A stretch of DNA of 8,216 nucleotides from an uncultured Alphaproteobacteria bacterium (GCA_903831485.1 CAIKXW010000362.1:1-8216), one strand, 5' to 3'; numbered from the stretch's first letter, positions 1 through 6,799 are shown. The notes: generated by a model not told the origin, from the sequence alone. Numbers and translations: made by a program.

Positions 1-66
1 AGCCTCGAGAAGGCGATTGATGCGTTCAGACGTCGCGACAGACGGTTTGGCGGCCTCGGCGCCTGA
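1..66 (+). CDS. uppS: Undecaprenyl diphosphate synthase, C-terminal end only (5' part outside window)
   Basis: Frame 1 reads 21 codons to a TGA at 64-66, giving SLEKAIDAFRRRDRRFGGLGA. The ending with an arginine-rich RRRDRRFGG is the characteristic C-terminus of cis-prenyltransferases of the UppS/IspU family, where this arginine/glycine tail helps bind the diphosphate of isopentenyl diphosphate. The enzyme condenses IPP units onto farnesyl diphosphate to make the C55 lipid carrier for peptidoglycan and other envelope polymers. The catalytic N-terminal part is not in the window, so the call rests on the tail plus the position directly before cdsA and dxr, where uppS is normally found. The gene overlaps the start of cdsA by 47 nt. 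Confidence 0.85.
   Translation, partial: SLEKAIDAFRRRDRRFGGLGA
8..13 (+). promoter_or_regulatory. Ribosome binding site deciding the cdsA start
   Basis: AGAAGG ends 6 nt before the ATG at 20. It lies inside the uppS coding region and supports ATG 20 over the adjacent TTG at 17 or the in-frame TTG at 47, neither of which has a better-placed Shine-Dalgarno. Confidence 0.55.
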
Positions 67-910
67 GGGCGGTCCGAAGGGCGGCGGACGGCGCGAGATC
101 ATTCTCCGCGTCGTCAGCGCAGCCGTGCTCGCGCCGCTGGGCGTCTGGGCGGTGTGGGCCGGAGGATACTGGTTGCTGGCGGCTACGACGGCGTGCGGCG
201 TTGTGGCGGCGTTCGAATGGACGCGCATGGCCTCGCAGGCGGAGACTGGGTGGGTGCGCTGGGCGCAGTACACCACGCTGGGGCTGACGGCTGCGGCGGC
301 CGTGTTGCTGGCGACGCGCGGGATCGAGGCTGTGGCGCTGGCTGCTCTGGTTGGATGCGCGGTGGCGAGCGGGCTGGCGCATATCGGCAAGGGGTCGATC
401 AGCTCGATGGCTTTTGGGGCGATCTATACGAGCCTGCCGTTCGGGTGCTTCGTGTGGATCAGGGAGATGACGCCGAACGGGCATCTGCTGCTGCTGGCCA
501 TCCTGGCGATCGTGGTGACGACGGATGTCGGTGCGTACTTCGCTGGGCGGGGGTTTGGCGGCCCGCTGCTGAGCCCGAAGGACAGCCCGAACAAGACGTG
601 GACGGGGGCTATCGGCGCGCTGGTTTGCGCGGGGCTTGCGGGCGCGGCTGTGGCGCGGGCCGGAGGCGGGGACTTTGCACACTGGCTGCTATTCGGGCTG
701 GCGCTGTCGATCGTGGCGCAGCTGGGCGACCTGCTGGAGTCCCGGTTCAAGCGGCTCTACGGGGTCAAGGATACGTCCGGCTTCTTGCCTGGGCATGGCG
801 GCGTGCTTGACCGGCTTGACGGGCTGATGGCGGCCACGGTCGCGGCGGCGTTGATCGTGAGGTTCCTGCCCGCGCTGGCGCCGTCGCTTTCTTCTGCGGG
901 GGCGCAATGA
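20..910 (+). CDS. cdsA: Phosphatidate cytidylyltransferase (CDP-diacylglycerol synthase)
   Basis: This integral inner-membrane enzyme converts phosphatidic acid and CTP to CDP-diacylglycerol, the precursor of all major phospholipids. The 296-residue product (from ATG 20) is of usual length. After a Gly/Pro-rich hydrophilic N-terminus of about 25 residues come several hydrophobic segments (first around residues 28-60, others through 235, one near the C-terminus). The family signature is intact near the C-terminus: S241, K244-R245, K250-D251, then PGHGG at 257-261 and DRLD at 264-267. These acidic residues bind Mg2+ and CTP in the family. Later starts would cut into the first membrane helix, which favours ATG 20. 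The start overlaps the uppS end by 47 nt, and the stop overlaps the dxr start as ATGA, so the three genes are probably translationally coupled. Third positions are often G here, whereas bamA downstream favours C. Confidence 0.96.
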   Translation: MRSDVATDGLAASAPEGGPKGGGRREIILRVVSAAVLAPLGVWAVWAGGYWLLAATTACGVVAAFEWTRMASQAETGWVRWAQYTTLGLTAAAAVLLATRGIEAVALAALVGCAVASGLAHIGKGSISSMAFGAIYTSLPFGCFVWIREMTPNGHLLLLAILAIVVTTDVGAYFAGRGFGGPLLSPKDSPNKTWTGAIGALVCAGLAGAAVARAGGGDFAHWLLFGLALSIVAQLGDLLESRFKRLYGVKDTSGFLPGHGGVLDRLDGLMAATVAAALIVRFLPALAPSLSSAGAQ

Positions 911-2091
911 CCAACACTGTTCGCGTATCCGTGCTTGGCGCATCGGGGTCGATCGGTGTCTCGGCCCTCGACGTGATTGCGTCGGGCGGAGAGGGGTCGC
1001 CGGATTTCTCCGTTGTGGCGCTCACTGCGAACCGCAACGTCGCTGCGCTGGCGGCCGCGGCGAAGAAGGTGCGGGCGGAGATTGCAGTCGTTGCGGATGA
1101 GGCCTGCTATGCCGAGCTGAAGAGCGCGCTGGCGGGGTCGGGCGTGGAGGCGGCTGCGGGTGACGCCGCCATCGCAGAGGCGGGCGCGCGCAAGGCGGAT
1201 GTGGTGGTGGCCGGCATCGTGGGGATCGCTGGCTTGGCCGCGACGCTGGCGGCTGTGCGGCAGGGAGCGAGCATCGCCCTGGCCAACAAGGAGAGCATGG
1301 TCTGCGCGGGCAAGCTGCTGCGGGATGAGGCGCGGCAGAGCGGAGCGCGACTTCTGCCGATCGACAGTGAGCACAACGCAATCTTCCAGGTGCTCGACCG
1401 GCCGGAGCGGGTCGAGAAGCTGATCCTGACAGCGTCGGGTGGGCCGTTCCGGTCAGCCAGCATGCAGGAGATGGCGGCGGCGACCCCGGAGAAGGCCTGC
1501 GCCCACCCCAACTGGGACATGGGGGCCAAGATATCCGTCGACAGCGCCACCATGATGAACAAGGGGCTGGAGCTGATCGAGGCGGCCTATCTGTTCGACG
1601 TTCCCGAGAGCCGAATCGACGTCCTGATCCACCCACAGTCGATTATCCATAGCCTCGTGGCCTATGATGACGGGTCGGTGCTCGCCCAGCTAGGCCTGCC
1701 GGACATGCGGACGCCGATCTCCTACGCACTGTCATGGCCGCGGCGGATGCCCCTGCCGGGGCTTGAGCGCCTTGATCTCGCCAAGATCGGAAGGCTGGAT
1801 TTCCTTCCTCCGGATGCCGAGCGCTTCCCAGCGTTAACGCTTGCCAGGGGTGCGGTTTCCGCTGGGGGCGGTGCGCCGATCGTGCTGAACGGAGCGAACG
1901 AGGTCGCAGTGGCTGCCTTCTTGCAGCGACGTATTGGATTCTTGACGATTTCCGAGGTGTCAGGGCAGGTGCTTGAAGAGTTTCTCGCAGACACGACTGC
2001 CCGCGACGAACCTGCCCGGTTCGAAGAAGTCTATGCGATCGACCGGTGGGCGCGAGCTCGCACTGTCGAAATTCTCCGCCTCGCGGCGTGA
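907..2091 (+). CDS. dxr: 1-deoxy-D-xylulose 5-phosphate reductoisomerase
   Basis: This cytosolic enzyme rearranges and reduces 1-deoxy-D-xylulose 5-phosphate to 2-C-methyl-D-erythritol 4-phosphate with NADPH, the committed step of the MEP isoprenoid pathway and the target of fosmidomycin. The 394-residue protein has the NADPH-binding loop GASGSIG at residues 11-17, LANKES at 125-130, the metal-ligand segment PIDSEHN at 151-157 (D153 and E155), a conserved LTASGGPFR, and NKGLELIEA at 218-226 with E222 matching the third metal ligand. HPQSIIHSLV and NGANEVAV also match the family. All expected catalytic residues are present, so it should be active. The ATG sits inside the cdsA stop (ATGA). Only a G-run (898-902) lies upstream, without a clear Shine-Dalgarno, so translation probably depends on cdsA. 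Its product pathway supplies the substrate of UppS. Confidence 0.98.
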   Translation: MTNTVRVSVLGASGSIGVSALDVIASGGEGSPDFSVVALTANRNVAALAAAAKKVRAEIAVVADEACYAELKSALAGSGVEAAAGDAAIAEAGARKADVVVAGIVGIAGLAATLAAVRQGASIALANKESMVCAGKLLRDEARQSGARLLPIDSEHNAIFQVLDRPERVEKLILTASGGPFRSASMQEMAAATPEKACAHPNWDMGAKISVDSATMMNKGLELIEAAYLFDVPESRIDVLIHPQSIIHSLVAYDDGSVLAQLGLPDMRTPISYALSWPRRMPLPGLERLDLAKIGRLDFLPPDAERFPALTLARGAVSAGGGAPIVLNGANEVAVAAFLQRRIGFLTISEVSGQVLEEFLADTTARDEPARFEEVYAIDRWARARTVEILRLAA

Positions 2092-2113
2092 TCGCCTGGA
2101 GTACCTGACCTTG

Positions 2114-2118
2114 AAGGA
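2114..2118 (+). promoter_or_regulatory. Ribosome binding site of rseP
   Basis: AAGGA ends 9 nt before the ATG at 2128, in the 36-nt gap after dxr. It supports independent initiation of rseP and this start codon, which places the HExxH helix at the expected distance from the N-terminus. Confidence 0.6.
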
Positions 2119-2127
2119 CGCGCACTG

Positions 2128-3408
2128 ATGGATGTCATCCTCTGGGTTCTGAGCTACGCGCCGGTATTCCTGCTCATCATTTCGGTCGTCATCACCGTTC
2201 ATGAACTTGGCCACTACTGGGTGGGCCGCATGTTCGGCGCAGCGGTGGAATCCTTTGCGATCGGTTTCGGCAATCCAATTGTCGAGAAGCGGGATGGACG
2301 CGGGACGCGCTGGCGCCTGAACTGGATCCCGCTCGGCGGGTTCGTGAAATTCGTGGGCGAAGTACAGCTCGCGCAGGACCTGAAGCAGGAACTGCCCCAG
2401 ACGGCCGAGACCGAGGAAGAGGCGGCGCGCCTCGCCGAAGTCGCGCGGGCGACCCGCCCCAGGGGCGCGGTCGAGGGCAAGCCGACCACGTTCCATGACA
2501 ACCAGATTCTCGTGGGCAAGCCCTACAACCTTCTGAACCCCTGGCAGCGGATCGCCGTGTCGCTGGGCGGTCCATTTGCGAACTTCCTGTTCGCGATCGC
2601 AGCCTTTGCGGTGATCGGCGGCGTTCAGGGCGTGCCGCAGGCGCAGGAAGTGTTCGTACGCGGCGTGATTGCTGGCGAGGCAGCCGAAAGAGCCGGGTTC
2701 AAGGCGGGCGACGTCGTCATCGAAGCGGGCGGGCGGCCTGTCGAGACCGCGCAGGACATCATCATGGCGACACAGCTGAGCGCCGGGGAAGCGGTCAGCT
2801 ATCGCGTGCTTCGTGGCGAGGAGACGGTGGCGCTGCTGGCCACGCCGGTCGAGCAGGAGCTGGTCGATAGCGGTATGCGCATGAAGCAGAAGGTCGGCCG
2901 CATCGGCCTCGACCTTGGCCATCGCGATACGTCGATCCGCAACCTCAATCCGGTCGAGGCCGTGGGCTATGGGCTGCAGCGGACGTCTGAATCCATCGGC
3001 CAGACGATCAATGTGTTGCGCCGCCTTATTACGGGCAAGGAAGGCATCGAGAAGCTGTCAGGGCCTGTCGGCATCCTTCACCTTACGGGCGGGGTGACTG
3101 AAATGACCATGAACCAGGAGGATATCGACCTCGGCGCCAAGGTAATGCAGCTGTTCTGGATGTATTTTCATCTGGCGGCGCTGCTTTCCATCGGCATTGG
3201 CTTCTTCAACCTGCTACCGATTCCGGTTCTGGATGGGGGCGCGGTAGTGATGACGCTGGCCGAGGCGCTGACAGGCAAGGCTCTGCCCGAGAAGGCCCAG
3301 AATGCGGGGCTGACATTCGGGCTGGTAAGTCTCGTCGTTTTCGCCTTGCTGGTGACCTGGCAAGACATCGGGCGGTTGATATCGGGCTTTTTCCCGGGCC
3401 CAGCCTAG
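2128..3408 (+). CDS. rseP: RIP-type zinc metalloprotease (site-2 protease, RseP/MmpA family)
   Basis: This inner-membrane intramembrane protease cuts transmembrane segments of substrates already trimmed by another protease. In enterobacteria it releases sigma-E from RseA, and in Caulobacter the relative MmpA degrades PodJ. The 426-residue product has the zinc-binding HELGH at residues 25-29 in the first membrane helix, a PDZ domain at about 172-240 (with the GFKAGD turn at 190-195), SGPVGI at 311-316, and the second active-site motif NLLPIPVLDGG at 361-371 with D369 as third zinc ligand. A last membrane helix lies near residues 395-415. Only one PDZ domain is evident, whereas E. coli RseP has two. 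Residues 79-120 form a hydrophilic, Glu/Ala/Arg-rich insertion between the first helix and the conserved LGGPFANF segment. It follows dxr by 36 nt, probably in the same transcript. The specific substrate here cannot be read from the sequence. Confidence 0.95.
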   Translation: MDVILWVLSYAPVFLLIISVVITVHELGHYWVGRMFGAAVESFAIGFGNPIVEKRDGRGTRWRLNWIPLGGFVKFVGEVQLAQDLKQELPQTAETEEEAARLAEVARATRPRGAVEGKPTTFHDNQILVGKPYNLLNPWQRIAVSLGGPFANFLFAIAAFAVIGGVQGVPQAQEVFVRGVIAGEAAERAGFKAGDVVIEAGGRPVETAQDIIMATQLSAGEAVSYRVLRGEETVALLATPVEQELVDSGMRMKQKVGRIGLDLGHRDTSIRNLNPVEAVGYGLQRTSESIGQTINVLRRLITGKEGIEKLSGPVGILHLTGGVTEMTMNQEDIDLGAKVMQLFWMYFHLAALLSIGIGFFNLLPIPVLDGGAVVMTLAEALTGKALPEKAQNAGLTFGLVSLVVFALLVTWQDIGRLISGFFPGPA

Positions 3409-3437
3409 GGGACAGGCCGGGGGGCCGGGTGCGGGGG
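3408..3437 (+). other. Putative G-quadruplex-forming motif at the rseP stop codon
   Basis: Four G-tracts lie in 30 nt on the + strand: 3408-3411 (4 G), 3419-3424 (6 G), 3427-3429 (3 G) and 3433-3437 (5 G). The loops are 7, 2 and 3 nt. This meets the common G3+ N1-7 pattern. The first tract uses the last base of the rseP TAG stop. The motif would be present in the mRNA as well as the DNA. Function, if any, is inference: it could slow polymerase, protect the rseP 3' end or affect bamA expression. High GC makes chance occurrence plausible. Confidence 0.5.
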
Positions 3438-3461
3438 AGGCTTGAGCTGTGTGCCTGTCTC
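3409..3461 (+). repeat. Imperfect inverted repeat in the rseP-bamA gap
   Basis: GACAGGC at 3411-3417 is the reverse complement of GCCTGTC at 3453-3459. One G-T wobble and one further pair (3410 with 3460, 3409 with 3461) extend the arms to 9. The loop is 35 nt and contains most of the G-runs. There is no following T-tract, so this is not a canonical intrinsic terminator. It may be a chance match. Confidence 0.25.
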
Positions 3462-3470
3462 GCACTAGGA
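3442..3470 (+). promoter_or_regulatory. Weak candidate promoter for the bamA operon
   Basis: TTGAGC at 3442-3447 and CTAGGA at 3465-3470 are separated by 17 nt. The first resembles the -35 TTGAC element, and the second partly resembles the GCTANAWC -10 element described for Caulobacter housekeeping promoters (ACTAGGAC at 3464-3471). An alternative -10 is TATAGT at 3522-3527, which differs from TATAAT at one position but lacks a recognisable -35 at 16-18 nt. No clear extracytoplasmic-sigma (GGAAC/GTC) site was seen. A promoter is expected here because this is the only gap over 40 nt in the window, but the exact site is uncertain. Confidence 0.3.
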
Positions 3471-3545
3471 CGGGCGCAGACGGACGGGACTGCGGCAGAC
3501 AGTTCGTCTGGTGCTGGGCCGTATAGTGGTGGTTAGTAGTCGTAC

Positions 3546-3550
3546 GAGGG
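3546..3550 (+). promoter_or_regulatory. Ribosome binding site of bamA
   Basis: GAGGG ends 6 nt before the ATG at 3557. It fixes the start that yields a proper signal peptide. Confidence 0.6.
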
Positions 3551-3556
3551 TTTTAG

Positions 3557-6169
3557 ATGCGGTCATGGTTTGCATGCGCTTTGGCGCTGACTGCATCGGC
3601 TGGCGCCATTGTGGGCGCTCAGACGGCGTGGGCTCAGCAGCCTGGACAGCCGCCGGCGCAACCGCCCGCCCAGCCTCCGGCGCAACCCACGCAGCAGATC
3701 ATTGGCCGGATCCTGGTCGAGGGTAACCAGCGTATCGAGTCGCGGACGGTCCAGTCGTACCTGCTGGTGCGGCCGGGCGACCCTTTTGACGAGGAACGGA
3801 TTGGCCTCTCAGTGCGTGCGCTTGGCGCGACCGGGCTGTTCGCGGACATCCAGATCGAGACGCGCGGGACGGACCTTGTCATCCGCGTGCTCGAGAACCC
3901 GATCATCAACCGCATCATGTTCGAGGGGAACAATGCGGTCACAACCGAGCGCCTCGAGGAAGAGACCGAGGCCGAGCCGCGGCAGACATTCACGCTGTCC
4001 AGGGTCGAACAGGACGTGCAGCGCATTCTCGAAGTCTATCGTCGCGCCGGGCGTTTTGCGGCGACGGTGACGCCGCAGTACAAGGTGCTGCCGCAGAACC
4101 GCGCCGACCTGATCTTCGTGATCGACGAAGGCCCGACGACAGGCGTGAGCTCGATCAACTTCATTGGTAACGAGGCCTATCCGGACGACAGGCTGCGCCG
4201 CGAGATCACCACGCGCCAGTCGCGCTGGTGGCGGTTCTTCGAACAGGCGGACAACTACAACCCGGGCCAGGTCGAGTTCGACCGCTCGCAGCTCACAGAG
4301 TTCTACACGAACGAAGGCTACGCCGATTTTCGGGTGATCTCGTCGGTGGCCGAGCTGACGCCGAACCGGCGCGACTTCTACCTGACCTTCACGGTCGATG
4401 AGGGGCAGAAGTACACGTTCGGCGAGCTGAAGGTGCAGACCGAGCTGGAGAAGCTGTCAGGCGAGCGTCTCGCACTGTTCCTGCCCATGAAGCAGGGCGA
4501 CCAGTTCCGTTCGAAGAGCATCCAGGACGCGATCGACTCGCTGACATTCGCTGCGGGCATCGCGGGTTACGCCAACGTGCAGATCCGTCCGCGCGAAGTG
4601 CGCGATCCGGTCAACCACACGATCGGCATCACGTTCGAGGTCGATGAAGGCGCGCGCGTTTACATCGAGCGCATCGACATCCAGGGCAATACGCAGACGC
4701 TGGACCGCGTTATCCGCCGCGAGATCCGCGTGGCCGAGGGCGACCAGTACAACCCGGTGCAGCTCGACAATGCGAAGAGCCGAATCCGGTCGCTCGGCTT
4801 CTTCAATCCCGACACGGTCGACATCACGGACGAGCCGGGATCGGCGCCTGACCGGAGCATCGTGAAGGTAAAGGTCGAAGAGGAAGCCACGGGCGAACTC
4901 GCGTTCTCGGCGGGCTTCTCGTCACAGGATGCGTTCCTGTTCTCGGCCTCGGCCCAGCAGCGCAACTTCCGCGGACGCGGCCAGTACCTGTCGGCGCGCA
5001 TCCAGACGACGTCGCGCCAGCAGGACCTGGAGTTCCGCTTCACGGAGCCGAAATTCCAGGACCGCAACCTGGCGGTTGGTCTCGACGTGTTCGTGACGCA
5101 ATCGGACTTCTTCGACATCGCGGGCTTCGAGAACTCGATCATCGGCGCCGGCGGGCGACTGCAGATGCCCTTGTCCGACACGGACCAGCTCGGCCTGCGC
5201 TATCGCCTGCGCAACGACAACCTGCAGCTGGACGAACTGCTCCCGGGCGAGGATCCGCTGCAGAACTCGGGCAAGACGAACTGCCAGACAGTGTCGATCT
5301 TCCAGTCATCCCTGTGCGACCAGCGCGGCGACCGGCTGACGTCGTCGCTCGGCTACACGATCACGATGAACCGGAAGAACGACTACATCGAAGCCACGCG
5401 TGGTTTCGACGTCAATTTCAGCCAGGACATTGCCGGGCTCGGCGGCGACGTGAACTACCTGCGCAACGAGTTCGAGGGGTCGATCTACCATGGCTTCGCG
5501 CCGGGCTGGCGGCTGCGCTCCCGGCTCGAGGCCGGTCTGATCGAGAGCTGGGGCGACGAGGGTGTGCGGATCAACGACCGCTTCTTCAAGGGCGGCAACT
5601 CGTTCCGCGGCTTCGACGTTGCGGGCCTTGGGCCGCGCGAGGTCGAGTACGCCTATGCAACCGAGCAGATCGCGCTGGCGCAGGGTGTGGCCCCGCCGGA
5701 GTTCTCGCGTCCGCAGCTCAACACCGATGGAACCCAAGCGGTAGATAGCGCGGGTAACTTCCTTTACGTCACTGCACAGCGCGATGGCGACGGAAACCTG
5801 TTGGACCCGACGGTCACGCCAGGCAATGCGCTGGGCGGCAAGGCATATGCGATTGCCTCCTTGGAACTTTCCTTCCCGCTGCCGTATGTTCCAGATGAAT
5901 TCGGGCTCGATGGCGCGTTCTTCTTCGAGGCCGGCACGGTGGGCCTTCTCGACGAGCGTGACCGCGAGCGGAGCGGACAGCCGGACCCGAATGATCCGCT
6001 GCGCGTCCGCTTGGTGGACGACAGCGCTAGCTTGCGGGCCAGCGCGGGCGTGAGTATCGGCTGGGACTCGCCTTTCGGGCCCATTCGTTTCGACTTCTCG
6101 CATATCATTGCGAGCGAAGAGTACGACCGGACCGAAAGCTTCCGGTTTGCTACCAACACCAGGTTCTAG
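3557..6169 (+). CDS. bamA: Outer membrane protein assembly factor BamA (Omp85 family)
   Basis: BamA is the essential core of the BAM complex. It folds and inserts beta-barrel proteins into the outer membrane. The 870-residue precursor starts with a signal peptide (residues 1-26, cleavage after AWA). A Gln/Pro/Ala repeat tract follows at 28-47, then five POTRA domains at roughly 48-115, 116-193, 195-285, 286-365 and 367-442, and a C-terminal 16-stranded barrel from about 447. The barrel carries the Omp85 loop-6 hallmark RGF at 684-686, within KGGNSFRGFDVAGLGPR. It ends in phenylalanine, the usual C-terminal residue recognised for barrel assembly. The mature protein has just two cysteines, C576 and C587, in a predicted surface loop, suggesting a disulfide. 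About 65 residues (695-759) separate GLGPR from the conserved GGKAYA strand, a long loop with somewhat less biased codons. The gene is followed after 12 nt by the chaperone gene and heads the probable bamA-skp-lpxD-lpxA operon. Confidence 0.98.
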   Translation: MRSWFACALALTASAGAIVGAQTAWAQQPGQPPAQPPAQPPAQPTQQIIGRILVEGNQRIESRTVQSYLLVRPGDPFDEERIGLSVRALGATGLFADIQIETRGTDLVIRVLENPIINRIMFEGNNAVTTERLEEETEAEPRQTFTLSRVEQDVQRILEVYRRAGRFAATVTPQYKVLPQNRADLIFVIDEGPTTGVSSINFIGNEAYPDDRLRREITTRQSRWWRFFEQADNYNPGQVEFDRSQLTEFYTNEGYADFRVISSVAELTPNRRDFYLTFTVDEGQKYTFGELKVQTELEKLSGERLALFLPMKQGDQFRSKSIQDAIDSLTFAAGIAGYANVQIRPREVRDPVNHTIGITFEVDEGARVYIERIDIQGNTQTLDRVIRREIRVAEGDQYNPVQLDNAKSRIRSLGFFNPDTVDITDEPGSAPDRSIVKVKVEEEATGELAFSAGFSSQDAFLFSASAQQRNFRGRGQYLSARIQTTSRQQDLEFRFTEPKFQDRNLAVGLDVFVTQSDFFDIAGFENSIIGAGGRLQMPLSDTDQLGLRYRLRNDNLQLDELLPGEDPLQNSGKTNCQTVSIFQSSLCDQRGDRLTSSLGYTITMNRKNDYIEATRGFDVNFSQDIAGLGGDVNYLRNEFEGSIYHGFAPGWRLRSRLEAGLIESWGDEGVRINDRFFKGGNSFRGFDVAGLGPREVEYAYATEQIALAQGVAPPEFSRPQLNTDGTQAVDSAGNFLYVTAQRDGDGNLLDPTVTPGNALGGKAYAIASLELSFPLPYVPDEFGLDGAFFFEAGTVGLLDERDRERSGQPDPNDPLRVRLVDDSASLRASAGVSIGWDSPFGPIRFDFSHIIASEEYDRTESFRFATNTRF
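3638..3697 (+). repeat. Short Pro/Gln/Ala-coding tandem repeat at the mature N-terminus of BamA
   Basis: Codons 28-47 encode QPG then three QPPA units and QPT. The units are 12 nt each but use different synonymous codons (CAG/CAA, CCG/CCC/CCT), so the repeat is stronger in protein than in DNA. It sits between the signal peptide cleavage site and the first POTRA strand and is probably a flexible periplasmic linker. Confidence 0.7.
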
Positions 6170-6181
6170 GGTATTAGTGTC

Positions 6182-6799
6182 ATGAAACTCCGAAACATCG
6201 TGCTTGCCGCCGCACTCTTCGCTGGAGCCACCAGCATGGCCGGCGCCGCCATGGCCCAGACGAAAGTCTACATCGTCAACGAGTCCCGGGTGATGGTCGA
6301 AAGCAAACTGGGCAAGGCCATGAACCAGCAGCTCACGGCGGATGCGCAGCAGGCTGTCGAGCAGCTGGGCCTCAAGACGCTGAAGACCGAAGCCGACACG
6401 GAGCGCGCAGCCCTGCAGCCGCAGATCCAGTCGTTGACCCCGGAAGCGATCCAGGCCAACGCGACGCTCAAGACGCGCGTCGAGAACCTGAACAAGAAGT
6501 ATAACGAGCTGGTGCAGAAATCGTCCGCGCTCGACCAGGGCGTGGAACAGCAGCGCACCGCGAACGCTGTTCGCTTCAACTACGCGCTGGTGCCGGCCAT
6601 CGATGCGGTCGCCAAGCAGGTTGGCGCTGATGTGGTGCTCAGCTATGGCTCGGCGCTCTACAACAAGGACTCGGTCGATATCTCGGCGCAGGTGATTGCG
6701 CGTCTCGATGCGACCGTGCCGACGCTTGAAGCGCTGAAGCCGCTGCTGCCGCAACGCCCGGCTGCTCCTGCTGCGCCGCCCGCCGGCGGCGGACAGTAA
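6182..6799 (+). CDS. skp: OmpH/Skp family periplasmic chaperone
   Basis: Skp (OmpH) is a trimeric periplasmic chaperone that holds unfolded outer membrane proteins between the Sec translocon and BamA. The 205-residue precursor has a clear signal peptide (residues 1-25, AMA cleavage site). The mature start TKVYIVNESRVM matches the family's first body strand, which usually reads vDvqrvl. A polar Gln/Glu/Lys/Ala-rich region at about 40-128 should form the helical coiled-coil tentacles. The family's closing part follows (FNYALVPAIDAVAKQVGADVVLS, VDISAQVIARLD). The tail from about residue 189 is Pro/Ala/Gly-rich, ends in GGGQ and is longer than in E. coli Skp. Identity to the family is low in detail, as is normal, and the position between bamA and lpxD is strong support. 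It starts 12 nt after bamA with only a weak AGGG (6168-6171) upstream, so coupling to bamA translation is likely. Confidence 0.9.
   Translation: MKLRNIVLAAALFAGATSMAGAAMAQTKVYIVNESRVMVESKLGKAMNQQLTADAQQAVEQLGLKTLKTEADTERAALQPQIQSLTPEAIQANATLKTRVENLNKKYNELVQKSSALDQGVEQQRTANAVRFNYALVPAIDAVAKQVGADVVLSYGSALYNKDSVDISAQVIARLDATVPTLEALKPLLPQRPAAPAAPPAGGGQ

Noticed and set aside
1960..2922. A 320-codon open frame on the - strand opposite the end of dxr and most of rseP
   Set aside because: No family resemblance and antisense to clear genes; a composition shadow.
3496..3510. A 5-bp hairpin (CAGAC/GTCTG with a 5-nt loop) in the rseP-bamA gap considered as terminator
   Set aside because: The stem is short and no T-tract follows, so it cannot be called a terminator.
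3511..3726. A 71-codon + strand frame starting in the rseP-bamA gap and running into bamA
   Set aside because: It overlaps the bamA signal peptide and linker in another frame, has no ribosome binding site, and shows no conserved features.
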